64,000 nt of DNA from Apodemus sylvaticus. Taxonomy: Eukaryota; Chordata; Mammalia; Rodentia; Muridae. The stretch covers positions 21,137,470-21,201,469 of the forward strand of contig NC_067495.1 in the NCBI RefSeq assembly GCF_947179515.1. The letters run 5' to 3'. Positions 1-11,300 of the stretch are shown piece by piece; the stretch's first letter is position 1, and each line of letters opens with the position of its first letter. Below the pieces are notes generated by a model. It was not told the DNA's origin. It worked only from the letters and a program-made list of their open reading frames with translations, and did not search any database. The translations under genes and the position numbers were made by a program.

Positions 1-557
1 GCTTTTGAATTTCTGAGACTCTATACCCACACTATCCAGAGACATGAAAGACTATGTCTGCATGGAGATTTTTCTCAATATCTCTGCATGAGTAGTTTCT
101 GTGAATCTCCACTGTCCACAACATGGACAAAAATTGAGGCCTAGGTCTATCATGCTGCTTCTTCATCGAAATTCCTAATTTGCTTCTCTAGCCCCAGTTT
201 ACATTACCATCTCTACATTCTAAGTCCTATTTCTGATCAACATTGACTGTATCAAGTATGTATGATATGATGTATAGACCTTTCTCTTCCAGTGCCCTAC
301 TCAGTCTATTATGCTTTCCTCTAGGCACCAAGGTCTGCACTCAAGATATAGAAAACTTTGCCTACTAGTCAGGCCTTGAGATTAGCATCCTCAGGAAGAG
401 AATGTGAAGATTACTTATGGGGTTCTTTTTGTTCAATGCTAAATATTGCCCTACCATGACATCATGTCATCCCAGGCCTTTTCCAGGTAAAAAAGCATTA
501 GCACTAGGATTCCATGTTTGTAATTCTCAAATACAAACTAATTCTGCTGTATACACA

Positions 558-625
<68 letters not shown>

Positions 626-2973
626 TGTGCTTCCCTAGACCCATTTGCTAGCCTTCCAGTTATTACAAAGATTACCTTGCTTTTAGGTACTTAGAATGCT
701 TGTTTCAAATGCATCAATCCTGTCATCTTGTATCATTGTTTTCATCCAATTAAGTACCATGTGGACCATGCTGCCAGATTCTTCTGTCTGGTGTCATAAC
801 GCATCACCAACACTTTTTCTATTAACTAAACAACATGTAGACACATATGAGGAGAAGAATCTCAATTGAGAACATTCTTCCATGAAATTTACTGTACAAT
901 GGCCTGTTGGAAGTTCCATTGTCCAGTGATAAGTATGGTAGTATGGAGACCTCTGTGGGTGGTTTACATCTTTGGAAATAGTTTGGGTTGTACACTAAGG
1001 GAAGTGGAGTTACCTCTAGCATACAAAGGACTATGTAGTATTCCTTAGTGCTATCCCTTTTACTTCTTGCCTGAAGATTTGTCCATTTCCTGGCCTTTGC
1101 ACACTCAGAGTTGGTAAGTAAATCTCCTGCCTTGGTTAATATGGTAAATTTTTGCAGAATGAAGCTCAATTGTGCTGTTTTAAATAATTGGGCACATATA
1201 GCTTATCTGTTGCCTCTTGTTGGTAAACTCTCCAGAATCTCCCCTTCTAGTGCCATTGTCACTATAACAGCACAGTTCTAGTTACAGAGATGTACAATAT
1301 CTTCATTGAGTTCCTGGAAAACTAAGATACTTCATCTACCACCACACCCAAATATGTAAGTCAGGGTACACTTTTCACTCAGCATCTTTCCCTTAATAGA
1401 TTCTTTGCATCTGTCCTGTCCACAACATCCCATGTTTGCAGGAAAAGGTCTACAGATAATGTTTTCAAGTTACCTGAATTTCATCCCTTCCTTGACTACA
1501 ATCACTCATCTCTGCATCAAATTTTCAGGTGAGTTGGTGCTGTAGTGATTCCATAACTATACTCAAAATGGTAGGGTTCCTACCTAAGTATGTCTAGATT
1601 TCACAGGTGTGTCTGTAGTGGGCACATGTGAACCTTCCCCTCTGGGCCCTTCTAATCAGGCTACACTCAGGTTGGGGATAACCCTCACTGGTCTTACCTA
1701 TTTAGTATTCTAAATACTAGCCCACTTTGCTCTCTGTTTACTCCAAAACCATTCATCTCTAGGCCCATTTACTCTATATCCAGCACTGTCAAAAATTACC
1801 TGGTTTTGAACCTTCAAAATCATTTCTCAGGATTCTATTTACCTTGTAATCTCCACATAATTTTTCAACAGATTCGGTGACATGTGATCCAGGCTGCCAC
1901 CTAATTTTTCCAGATATGCTAGTGCCTGACAATGATGGTTTGAGTTGTGTTATCTTGACATTTTCTAGAGTAGTATGTGAATAGGGATCCCAATTGAGAA
2001 CATTACTCCAAGAAATGTTCTGTAGAACATCCTGTTGAGATCTTCTTGAGTACTGACACTTATGGATCCCTCTCTGGTTTTTGACATGCTTTGGATTATT
2101 TTGGCTGTGCCAAAAGGCAAGTAGAGATACCAATGTAATACATTGTAATATGCAGTATTCCTTAGTTATATTTTTTCAGTTCATGCCTCTAGATTTCTTC
2201 CTTGATTCCTGACATATATTCCCTCAATAATGGACAGTGAAACTGTTTCCCTGCTTTATAAAGTGATTTTTCCCAGATTAAGCCCAAACATGCTGTTCCT
2301 ATATGGGAAGACCATCAGACCAGTCATTGCCTCGTGATGGTGAGCTTTCCAGAAGCTCCCATTCCAATGCCATCATTACTCCACCGGGTTAGTCCTGTCA
2401 CACAGATCCCTAACTATCTCTGTTGAATCCTTGGAGACCCAAGATACCCTTTCCATTCAACACACAAATGCGTAATTGTAGATGCAGAGTCCTCACTTCA
2501 TGTTTGTCCCAATGGCTTCCCTGAACCTCTCTTTACTAACCATGTATACATTACCAGGACTGGGTTTTATCTTACAATGTCTGCACCCAGTGTCTTCAAT
2601 TGTTTTTCTAGTCTCCAGCTTTCTATATCATCTTTACACTCCCAGTCCTGTTTCTGATGAATAGAGTAATCATCAGTTATGTAGGATGAGACTTACAATC
2701 CTTTTCCTTCCACTGAATTTCTCACCATTGCTTGAGTGCCTGCCATGCATCCAAACTTTCACATAATTTTGTGTTTGGTACTCTTATGTTGGACTTTTAA
2801 AATCCTAATTTAATAAGTGTTTTTAATTTCTTTAAATGTTCTTCTTGCCCACCACCCACCAGAGGTAGCGGAAAAGAAATTATTAGGATATGGAGTAAGA
2901 AGACTTTTTCAGAAATATTTTAGAAGAAAATCTAATCAGCATTACCATATATATACCAGTAGTCCCCAGAATA
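1..2973. repeat. Unit-U tandem array, block I (diverged ~1.2-kb monomers)
   Basis: This is non-coding sequence made of the same phrases that recur throughout 8.3-30 kb and 41.9-45.3 kb. The anchor around the word for 'gaccatgctgcc' lies at 764 (type A) and its type-B relative at 1,886, 1,122 bp apart. Shared following phrases include 'gagaacattcctccatgaaatgg'-like text near 860 and 1,995. No reading frame exceeds 115 codons and none is shared with other monomers. The last part (about 2,690-2,973) is a segment also found at about 24,540-24,815, just before the ERV-like LTR. That segment may belong to U or to the ERV flank. Confidence 0.75.
551..622. repeat. Compound (CA)n(GA)n microsatellite
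   Basis: An uninterrupted CA run passes into a GA run of about 46 bp. It lies in a U monomer just before the type-A anchor. A second compound CA/GA tract occupies the equivalent place in the monomer at 22.35 kb. Confidence 0.97.
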
Positions 2974-3320
2974 TGGCCTGAAGTTTTTGTTGTGTGTCCC
3001 TCTATGACCTCATGACAAATGAGGGCCATTAAGGAATGTTAAGACATACCAAAACCATCCAGCATTGTCCACTGTCTGTTGGGTCCCCCTGAATTTCATG
3101 GATCTTTTCGTGTGCTTGCTTTATCAAAACATCTTTTCACATGAGTGTCCCAGCCAAACATCATTTGACATAAGTGACTTTCCAAAAAACACAGAAGTTT
3201 CCATTTCATATGCTCCTTTATGTTTAAGACTTTTCCTTTTCTCTAACATGAACAATTTATACACTATAGAAATAAATATAAGAACCATCACATTTTAGAT
3301 AAATGGCTTAGGCACAATAT
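2974..3320 (-). mobile_element. ERV remnant, partial LTR plus upstream segment (copy 1)
   Basis: This matches the minus-strand LTR copies at 25.18-25.52 kb and 45.63-45.96 kb. Shared text on the plus strand includes 'ccagaatatggcctga', 'cagcattgtccactgtctgt' and 'gccaaacatcatttgacata'. Compared with the 25-kb copy, about 370 bp are missing at the left junction near 2,973. Those 370 bp hold the TATA-like box and the downstream LTR part, so only the upstream half of the LTR survives. The part at 3,190-3,300 reads on the minus strand as a short hydrophobic stretch followed by basic residues in other copies, possibly the end of env. I do not name the family. Confidence 0.6.
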
Positions 3321-3324
3321 AGTC

Positions 3325-3430
3325 CTAAATAGTCTAACAAAATAATTTTAATTTCTAACAATATACAATGAAACAAAACCTTTCAATTTCTATTAATATA
3401 CAATAATTAAACAAAAAGGTTAATTTTTTA
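3325..3430. repeat. AT-rich minisatellite, short block (about 2-3 units)
   Basis: Two to three units built on the core 'tttctattaatatacaataa' lie next to the ERV-like LTR copy 1. The array is cut off by the 3' end of L1-A. The same core is repeated about 40 times at 45,985-47,655. Confidence 0.8.
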
Positions 3431-3477
3431 ATTGATATATTTTTTATTTACATTTCAAACGATTTCCCGTTTTCTGG

Positions 3478-4830
3478 GTCTGTTTAGATGGTCTATTTGC
3501 TCCTGGTTTAATTTTGGTAATTGGTACCTGTCTAAGAAAATGTCCATTTCCTCCAGATTCTCCAGTTCTGTTGAGTACAGGTTTTTGTAGTAGGATCTGC
3601 TAATTTTTTTGAATTTCCTCGGTTTCTGTTGTAATACCTCCGTTTTCATTTCTAATTTTGTTAATCTGGATACTTTCTCTTAGCCCTTTCGTTAGTTTGG
3701 CTAAGGGTCTATCTATCTTGTTGATTTTTTCAAAGAACCAGCTTTTGGTTTTCTTGATTCTTTGTCTGGTTCTGTTGGTTTGTACTTGATTGATTTCAGC
3801 CCTGAGTTTGATGATTTCCTGTCTTCTTCTCCTCCTGGGTGAATTAGCTTCTTCTTGTTCCAGGGCTTTCAGTTGTTCTGTTAATCTTCTAGTGTATGCT
3901 CTCTCGAATTTCTTTTTTGGAGGCACTCAAAGCTATGAGTTTTCCTCTTAGCACTGCTTTCATTGTGTCCCATAAATTTGTGTATGTTGTGCCTTCATTT
4001 TCATTAAGTTCTAAGAAATCTTTGATTTCTTTCTTTATTTCTTCCTTGACCAAGGTATCATTGAGTAGAGTATTGTTCAGTTTTCATGCATATATGGGCT
4101 TTCTGTTGTTTTTACTGTTACTAAAGACCACTTTTACTCTATAGTGATCTTATAGGAGGCATGGGATTATTTCAATCTTCTTATATTTGTTGAGGTCTGT
4201 CTTGTGACCAACTATATGATCTATTTTGGAGAAGGTACCATGAGGTGCTGAGAAAAAGGTATATTCTTTTGCTTTGGGATGAAAAGTTCTATATATATCT
4301 GTTAACTCCAATTGGTTCAAAGCTTCAATTAGTTTCATTGTCTCCCTGTTTAGTTTCTGTTTTCCTGATCGGTCCATTGGTGAGAGTGGAGAGTTGAAGT
4401 CACCCACAATTATTGTGTTAGGTGCAATGTGTGCTTTGAGCTTTAGTAAAGTTTATTTTATGAATGAGGGCGCCCTTGTGTTTGGGGCATATATGTTCAG
4501 GATTGAGAGTTCTTGATGGATTTTTCCTTTGATCAGCAAGAAGTGACCTTCCATGTCTCTTTTGATGATGTTAGGTTGGAAGTCAATTTTATCTGAAATT
4601 AGAATGGCAACTCAGTCTTGTTTCCTGGGACCATTTGCTTGTAGAATTTTCTTCCAGCCTTTTACTCTAAGGTAGTTTTTGTCTTTGACACTGAGGTGTG
4701 TTTCCTGTATGCAGCAAAATGTAAAGTCCTGTTTATATAATCAGTCTGTTAGTCTACGTCTTTTTATTGGGGAATTGAGTCCATTGATGTTAAGAGATAT
4801 CAAGGAGTATTGGTTATTGCTTCCTATCAT
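3478..4830 (-). pseudogene. L1-A ORF2 relic: endonuclease region and start of the linker to RT
   Basis: ORF2 would encode the endonuclease/reverse transcriptase of L1. The start codon equivalent is at 4,830 (reads M-I-G-S-N-N, as in L1-4). Recognisable blocks on the minus strand are the GDFN endonuclease motif with the downstream SAPHGTFSKIDHI block (4,407-4,150), then the lysine/arginine-rich region ending in YYKNLYSTELENLEEMD (3,926-3,455). Frames change several times. The RT palm with the FADD motif is absent because of the internal deletion. It cannot make a functional enzyme. Confidence 0.88.
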
Positions 4831-4886
4831 TTTTTATTTTAATTTTTATGTGTGTGGTTATCTTCTTTGGGTTTGATGAAAGAAGC

Positions 4887-6097
4887 TTAATATCCTGCTC
4901 TTTCCAGGGTATAGTTACCCTCGTTGTAATGGTGTTTTCCCCCTATTATCCTTTGTAAGGCTGGGTTTGTAGAAAGATATTGTGTAAATTTGGTTTTGTC
5001 AGGGAATATCTTGGTTTCTCCATCTATAGTAATTGAGAGTTTCGCTGGGTATAGTAGTCTCGGCTGGCATTTGTGTTCTCTTAGAGTCTGCATGAGCTCT
5101 GCCCAGGAACTTCTAGCGTTCATGGTCTCTGGTGAGAAATCTGGTGTAATTCTGATAGGTCTTCCTTTATATGTTACTTGCCCTTTTTCTCTTACTGCCC
5201 TAAGTATTCTGTATTTATTTAGTACATTTGGGGTTTTGATTATTATGTGACAGGAGGTATTTCTGTTCTGGTCCAGTCTGTTTGGAGTTCTGTAGGCTTC
5301 TTGTATATTCATGAGCATCTCTCTCTTTAGGTTAGGGAAGTTTTCTTCCATAATTCTGTTGAAGGTATTTGCTGGCCCTTTAAGTTGTATATCTTCACTC
5401 TAATCAATGCCTATATTCCTTAGATTTGGCTTTCTCATTGTGTCCTGGATTTCCTAGATATTTTGGGTTACAAGCTTTTTGCATTTTGCATTTTCTTTAA
5501 CTGTTTAGTCCATGTTTTCTATGGTATCTTCGGCATCTGAGATTCTTTCTTCTATCTCTTGTATTCTGTTGTTGATATTTGCGTCTATGGTCCCTGATTT
5601 CTTCCCAAGGTTTTCTATCTCCAAAGCTGTCTCCCTTTGTGCTTTCTTAGTTGTTTGTACTTCTGTTTTTAGATCCTGGAAGTTTTTGCTCAGTTCTGTC
5701 ATTTGCTTGTTTGTGTTTTCCTCCAATTCTTTAAGAGATTTTTGTGTTTCCTCTTTCATGACTTCTGCCTATTGATCATGGTTCTCCTGTATTTCTTTAA
5801 GTGATTTTTTGCATTTCCTCCTTATTGGCTTTTGTATTCTCCTGAATTTATTTCAATGATTTTTGTGTTTCCCTTGTAAGTGCTTCTAATTTTTGATCCA
5901 TTTTCTCCTGAATTTCTTTAAGTATGTCCTTCATGTGCTCCTGTACCAGCATCATGACCAGTGATTTTAAATCCAAATTTTGTTTTTTCTGGTGTGTTGG
6001 GGTATCCAGGACTTGTTAATGTTGGGGTATTGGGTTCAGATGCTGCCATAATGCCTTGGTTTCTGTTAGTAACGTTCCTACATTTGCCTTTAGCCAT
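4887..6097 (-). pseudogene. L1-A ORF1 relic (L1 RNA-binding chaperone)
   Basis: ORF1p is the trimeric RNA-binding protein of the L1 particle. The start at 6,097 reads M-A-K-G-K followed by a TNRNQ motif, as in L1-2 and L1-3. The coiled-coil part is readable at 5,759-5,505 (K/E/Q-rich heptads, then EIEERISDAEDTIENMD). The RRM and C-terminal domains are open for 154 codons at 5,351-4,887 (AYRTPNRLDQNRNTS, VTYKGRPIRITPDFSPE, LLYPAKLSITIDGETK). Stops and frameshifts separate the three parts, for example before 5,351 and around 5,800-5,900. Confidence 0.88.
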
Positions 6098-6797
6098 CTG
6101 GTTCTCCCAGGTGTTAGATGGTCTTATTGTCACTGGCTGTTGCTTCAACCTACTGTGGATCTTTAAGGTTATCTCTGCAACAAAGGATGACTGGGTTTCT
6201 TCTGGCACAGATTACTGATATGCCCCCTTCCTCTTTTGTGCCATTGGAGCCCTTCTCTGTCTTGCCTCAAGCAATGTTATACTTAGGTTGTCAAGGTTAA
6301 CCAGGTGTTCTCTGTCTGCTCTAATATGGAGCGAAGATGTTGTGGTGGGGGTCACTCCCTCTGTTGATTCTCACATAGGACACAGGTCCTGAGATGGACT
6401 GGCTTGCAGGTGAACTGCCTATGTGCTTAGTTCCTGAGTGCAGGCAGACTCCTGGCAGTTTGCACCACCAGAAATCTAAAGGTCAGGGTGATACAGTACC
6501 TAGTGATCCTTTTCTGTCCCTGGCAGGCAGCAAATATGGCCGCGGGGCTTCTCTCTTTCCAAGCTCCCTGGGCAGGACACGGGCCCCAAGCCCGGTGGGC
6601 TGGCAGACAAAGCCTGCCTATGTGCTCACTTCCTGAGTGCAGGCAGACCCATGGTGGTTTGCATCACCAGAAATCTAAAGCTCAGGGTGGTACAGTACCT
6701 AGTGATCCTTTTCTGTCCAGGCAGGCAGCAAAGAAGGTCGTGGGGCTTCTCCCCTTCCGCAGCTCCCTGGGCAGGAAAAGGGCCCCGAGCCAGGTGG
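6098..6797 (-). promoter_or_regulatory. L1-A 5'UTR with two tandem promoter monomers
   Basis: A non-monomeric leader (6,098 to about 6,395) is followed by two copies of a GC-richer monomer. The phrase 'tatgtgct' recurs at 6,420 and 6,619, a period of 199 bp. Murine L1 monomers act as the internal RNA polymerase II promoter. The recurring 'aatatggccgcgg' near 6,535 resembles a YY1 core site, which is known from mouse L1 monomers; its role here is inferred. The second monomer is cut at 6,797. Confidence 0.75.
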
Positions 6798-8345
6798 TCT
6801 CTTACACCATAGTGATCTGATAGGAGGCATGGGATTAGTTCGATCTTCTTGTATTTGTTGAGGTCTGTCTTGTGACCAATGATATGGTTGATTTTGGAGA
6901 AGGTACCATGAGGTACTGGGGAAAAGGTATATTATTTTGCTTTAGGATGAAATGTTCTATATAAATCTGTTAAAACCAATTGGTCCAATGCTTCAACTAG
7001 TTTCACTGTGTCCCTATTTAGTTTTTGTTTTCCTGATCTGTCAATTGAGGAGAGTGGAGTGTTGAAGCCACCCACAATTATTTTGTTAGATGCAATGTGT
7101 GCTTTGAGCTTTAGTAAAGTTACTTTTACAAATGAGGGTGCCCTTGCATCTGGAGCACAGATGTTTAAAATGGAGAGTTCTTCTTGGTAGATTTTTCCAT
7201 TGACCAGTGAGAAGTGTCCTTCTGTGTCTCTCTCGGTGACTTTAGGTTGAAAGTCAATTTTATCTGATATTAGAATGGCTACTCTGGCTTGTTTCCTAAG
7301 ACCATTTGCTTGTAAAATTGTTTTCCAGACTTTTGTTTTGTTTTGTTTGGTTTGGTTTGGTTTGGCTTTTTTTTTTTTTGTTCTGTTTTTTGTTTTGTTT
7401 TGTCTTGTTTTTCATGTCACGGTTTCTCTATATAGCCCTGGCTGTCCTGGAACTCACTTTGTAGACCAGGCTGGCTTGGAACTCAGAAATCCACCTGTGT
7501 CTGCCACTGAGAGTGCTGGGATGACAGGCGTGTGCCACCATCACCCGGCTGTTTTCCAGGCTTTTATTCTGAGGTAGTGTTTGTCTTTGACACTGAGCTG
7601 TGTTTTCTGTAAGCAGCAAAATGAAGGGTCCTGTTTACATATCCAGTGTGTTAGTTTGTCTTTTTATTGGGGATTTGAGTCCATTGATGTTAAGAGATAT
7701 TAAAGAATAGTGATTTTACTTCCTGTCTTTTTTATGTTATTTATATATTTGATTGGCTATCTCTTTTTGGGTTTCATGAAAGAAGTTTGCTATCTTGCTT
7801 TTTCCAGGGTGTATGTAGTTACCCTCCCGTATTTGTGTTTTCCACCTACTATCCTTTGTAGGGCTGGGGTTGAGGAAAGATATTGTGTAAATTTGGTTTT
7901 ATCATGAAATATCTTGGTTTCTCCATCTATGGTGATTGAGAGTTTTGCTGGCTATAAATAAGAGTCTTGGCTGGCATTTGTGTTCTCGTACAGCCTGTAG
8001 ATCTATCCAGGATCTTCTAGCTTGCATGGTCTCTGGTGAGAAGTCTGGTGTAATTCTAATAGACCTTACTTTATATGTTACTTGGTCTATTTCTCTTAAT
8101 GCTCTTAATATTCTTTCTTTTTTTAGTACATTTGGGGTTTTGATTATTATGTGACAGGAGGTATTTCTGATCTGGGCCAATCTGTTTGGAGTTCTGTAGG
8201 CTTCTTGTATACTCATGGACATCTCTTTAGGCTATGGAAGTTTTCTTCCATAATTATGTTGAAGATATTTGCTCATCTTTTAAGTTGTAAATCTTCACTC
8301 TCATCTACACCTATAATCCTTGGGATTGGTCTTCCACTCCCTTGT
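6798..8345 (-). mobile_element. LINE-1 fragment 'L1-A prime' (ORF2 5' part and ORF1 3' part)
   Basis: Minus-strand L1 starting abruptly within ORF2 ('catagtgatctgataggagg') and running through the endonuclease region, the ORF2 start (about 7,730), the intergenic spacer and the C-terminal half of ORF1 (8,222-7,902, with AYRTPNRLAQIRNTS and SIRITPDFSPETM). It ends at about 8,345 without a 5'UTR. It is more diverged than L1-A. The 3' half is missing where L1-A begins, so either L1-A inserted here and one flank was lost, or the two were joined by recombination. A B1 SINE interrupts it. Confidence 0.88.
7341..7550 (-). mobile_element. B1 SINE inside L1-A prime
   Basis: Minus-strand B1: a T/G-rich tail at the left, then 'tatagccctggctgtcctgg' and 'agaccaggctgg', ending in the complement of the B1 5' end ('caccatcacccggct'). 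It is flanked by imperfect direct repeats starting 'gttttccag' at 7,320 and 7,551, consistent with a target-site duplication. B1 derives from 7SL RNA, is transcribed by RNA polymerase III and is mobilised by L1. The insertion postdates L1-A prime. Confidence 0.95.
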
Positions 8346-11300
8346 GTGGAAGGAAACCAGGCAGGGTATGTCTAGAAAATTCCTTCACTCTGGTTACCTC
8401 TGTTTACCTGGCTGAGCTGTCCCCTTTTTCAGAAGAGCCAAGATGTTTAGGATCTTATATCTCAGACCGCTGGGCTCCTTTGTCAGTTCTGACATCTTCT
8501 TGGCAGAAGATCGTCTACAGATATTGTTTTCCATGTTTCTACTGCCTATCCCATGCTTGACTCCAAGCACTCAGCTCTGCACCCAATTTCATGTGAGTTT
8601 GAGGCAATAGTAAGTCCACAAGTATACTCATACTGTTATGATGCCTACTTAATTACATTAGAAAAGGGTGTCCTTATTGGGCAAGTGTGAACCTTCCTCT
8701 CATGTCACTTCTTCTATTCTCAGTCCTTCCTCAGGATAGAGTACCTGCACTGAGCTTCTTGTTTAGTATTCCAAATCCTAGCCTATTTTGTCCTATCTTT
8801 ATTCCCAGACCATACTTCTTTCAGCAAAATTTGCTGTATTAACAGCACTGTCACTGATTATCTGGCTTTGAGCATTCAAGACCATTTCTCAGGTTTCTTC
8901 TAACCTTGTAAACATGCATCTTTTTTTTTTCAACAGACTCAGTGCTAGGTTGATCATGCTACCATATAATTCTGAAAGGTATGGTAGAGCCTCTCCATGA
9001 TGGTTTGTGTTGGGTATACCTGATATGCTCTAGAGTTTTCTGAGAAGTAGAAACCTTAATTGGTACCATTACACCTTGAAATGATCTGTAGAAATGTCTA
9101 TTGTAAGCTACCTTGAATAAAGATTCTTTTGGTACTATGGAGTATTCTGTGGGTGGTGGCAATGTCGGGGAGGTATTTCTGGGTTTTATAAGAAGACAAA
9201 TGAAATATCTATGGAATGCAAAGCACTATGTAACATTCCTTATTGGATTCAGTTTCATGTTTTACCTCTAGGGTTCTTCTTTGATTCCTAATCAGTTTTC
9301 TTTGAGTGATAGACAATGAAGATCCTGCCCCAATTTCTGTAGTGAGTTTTCTCCAGAATTAAGTCCAACCATGCTATTCTCAATGTGGGGACATACATCC
9401 CAGCCATTTCCCCTTGTTCGTCAGCTTCCCAGAAGTGTACCTTCTAGTTCCTTTGTAACTGTGCCAGCATAGTACTCGTCACGCAGAGCCTAGTCTATTT
9501 CTTTTGAATTCCTGAGACTCAAGATATCCATTCTATCACCAGATATGAAAGACTATGTCTGAATGATGATTTTTCTCAATATCTCTGCCTGTGTATCTTC
9601 CAAGAATCTCTATTCTCCATACCATAAACATAACCTAAGGCCTAGGTCTATCATTTGTCTTCTGCATCTAACTTCCTAATTTGGTTATCTATCCCCAGTT
9701 TCCTTTGCCATCTCTAAATTCATATTCTATGTCTGATCAACATGGGTGTACCAGGTATGCATTATGTGAACTATAGACCTTTCCCTTCCTGTTCCCTTAA
9801 GAGTGTACCTTGCTTGTCCCTAGTCAACTAAGTGTGTACCCAAGGTCCAGTGAAATTCCACACTAGTAAAGCCCTAATGTTAGTGTCCTCAAGAAGAAGA
9901 CTAGCTATGTATGTACAGATATTATATTGGAGTTCTTTGTGGGCAAGTCTTAATATTGCCCCGCATTGACATCATCCCTTACAAGGCCTCCTACAGATCA
10001 AACAGTACCTGCACTTGGCTTCTCTTTTATTCATTCTCAAATAAAAAACTAATTTTGCTTTATGCACACAGACATGGTATCCTTGACACATTTACTGGCC
10101 TTCCAGTTCTTACAAATATTGGTTCGCTTTGAGGCTCTCAGATTGTTTGTTATGAATCTATCAACCCTATCATATTGTATCATTGTTTTCAGCAGATTAA
10201 GTACTACGTAGACCATGCTGCCACATTCTTCAGTCAGGTGTGATAAAACTTTCCAACTGTGCCACTCTAAATAATTGGAAGAGTATAGCTCAGCCATTGC
10301 CTATTGTTTTTGAGCACTCCATTACCTCCCCTTCCTATGCCATTGTCACTGTGCTAGCATAGCTAGTTACACAGATGTTCAATACATTTGTTGACTTCCT
10401 AGGGAACCAAGATACTCAGTCATCACCCAAACTAATACCTAAATCTGGGTAGAGTCTTCACTCAGCATTTTTTCTTTAAGAGCCTCTCTGCTCCTCTCTA
10501 CACCATGCCCACAAACCCAGGCTTGGTTCCATCATGAGGCCTCTGAATCTAACTTCCTCAGTTGGCACTCTATCCTCCTGCTTCCTTTTCCATGTCTGCA
10601 CATCCATTCCTGTTTCTGAGTGACATGGTACATATTAGGCTTGCATGATGTGATCTTGATACTTCTAAAATTCTGTTTCCTCCTCATCCTTCCATAATTG
10701 GCTCCTGGCTCCCAGTCATCCACTCAACTTACTTGTGTGTTCCCACTGAGTGAGTCCAGAATTGCAGTCAGGATTGGAGTATGCATAGGAAAGTATGTGC
10801 AAATTACACATGGGTGTCCATTGTGGCTAAGTCTCAACATTTTTCTCCACAGTACTCATCTATTCCCAGCCCTTCCACAGGTCACACAGTACCTGCAGTG
10901 GGCTTCTTTGAATAGTATTCCAAAATAGGAGTCCAATACTTCTCTAGTCACTCTCCAAGGCCTTGCTTCTCTTGACCCATTTGCTGGATTTCCAATTTGA
11001 CACAGATTGCCTAGTTTGAGCCTCTCATACTCTTTCTAGGGATTCTATTAACCTTGAAATCTGGCATCATCCAAATCAATACCATATGGAACATGCAGCC
11101 ACATTCTTCTGCTTGCAGTATTAGAGTCTCCATGATGGCTTGTGTTAAACTATCATGACACAATCTTGATTCATCTAAGAATAAGGTTAATTGAGAACAT
11201 TCCTCCATGAAATGGTCTGTTGAAAAGTGTGTTTAGAGCTCCCTTGAACTATGATTCTTACAGTAGTGTGCAGTCATCTGTGGGTGTTGCCATGCTTTCA

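Larger units (their letters stand above)
3431..6797 (-). mobile_element. LINE-1 copy 'L1-A', internally deleted
   Basis: Minus-strand L1. Its 3' end (poly-T on the plus strand followed by the usual 3'UTR start, 'tttatttacatttcaaa') lies at 3,431. After only about 45 bp of 3'UTR the sequence jumps at about 3,475-3,480 into the middle of ORF2, so roughly 2.6 kb (most of RT, the Cys-rich end and the 3'UTR) is missing. ORF2 5' half, ORF1 and two 5'UTR monomers follow. At 6,797 the monomer stops abruptly against another L1's ORF2. Both element ends are present although the middle is gone. Similar internal deletions occur in L1-2 and L1-D. Confidence 0.92.

Noticed and set aside
417..638. 73-codon frame ending in repeated Thr-His and Arg-Glu
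   Set aside because: It is translation of the CA/GA microsatellite. The two long frames over 22.12-22.59 kb have the same cause.
822..1169. 115-codon minus-strand frame in U block I, with others such as 1,789-2,133
   Set aside because: The equivalent positions of the other monomers are not open in the same frame, so there is no sign of coding constraint.
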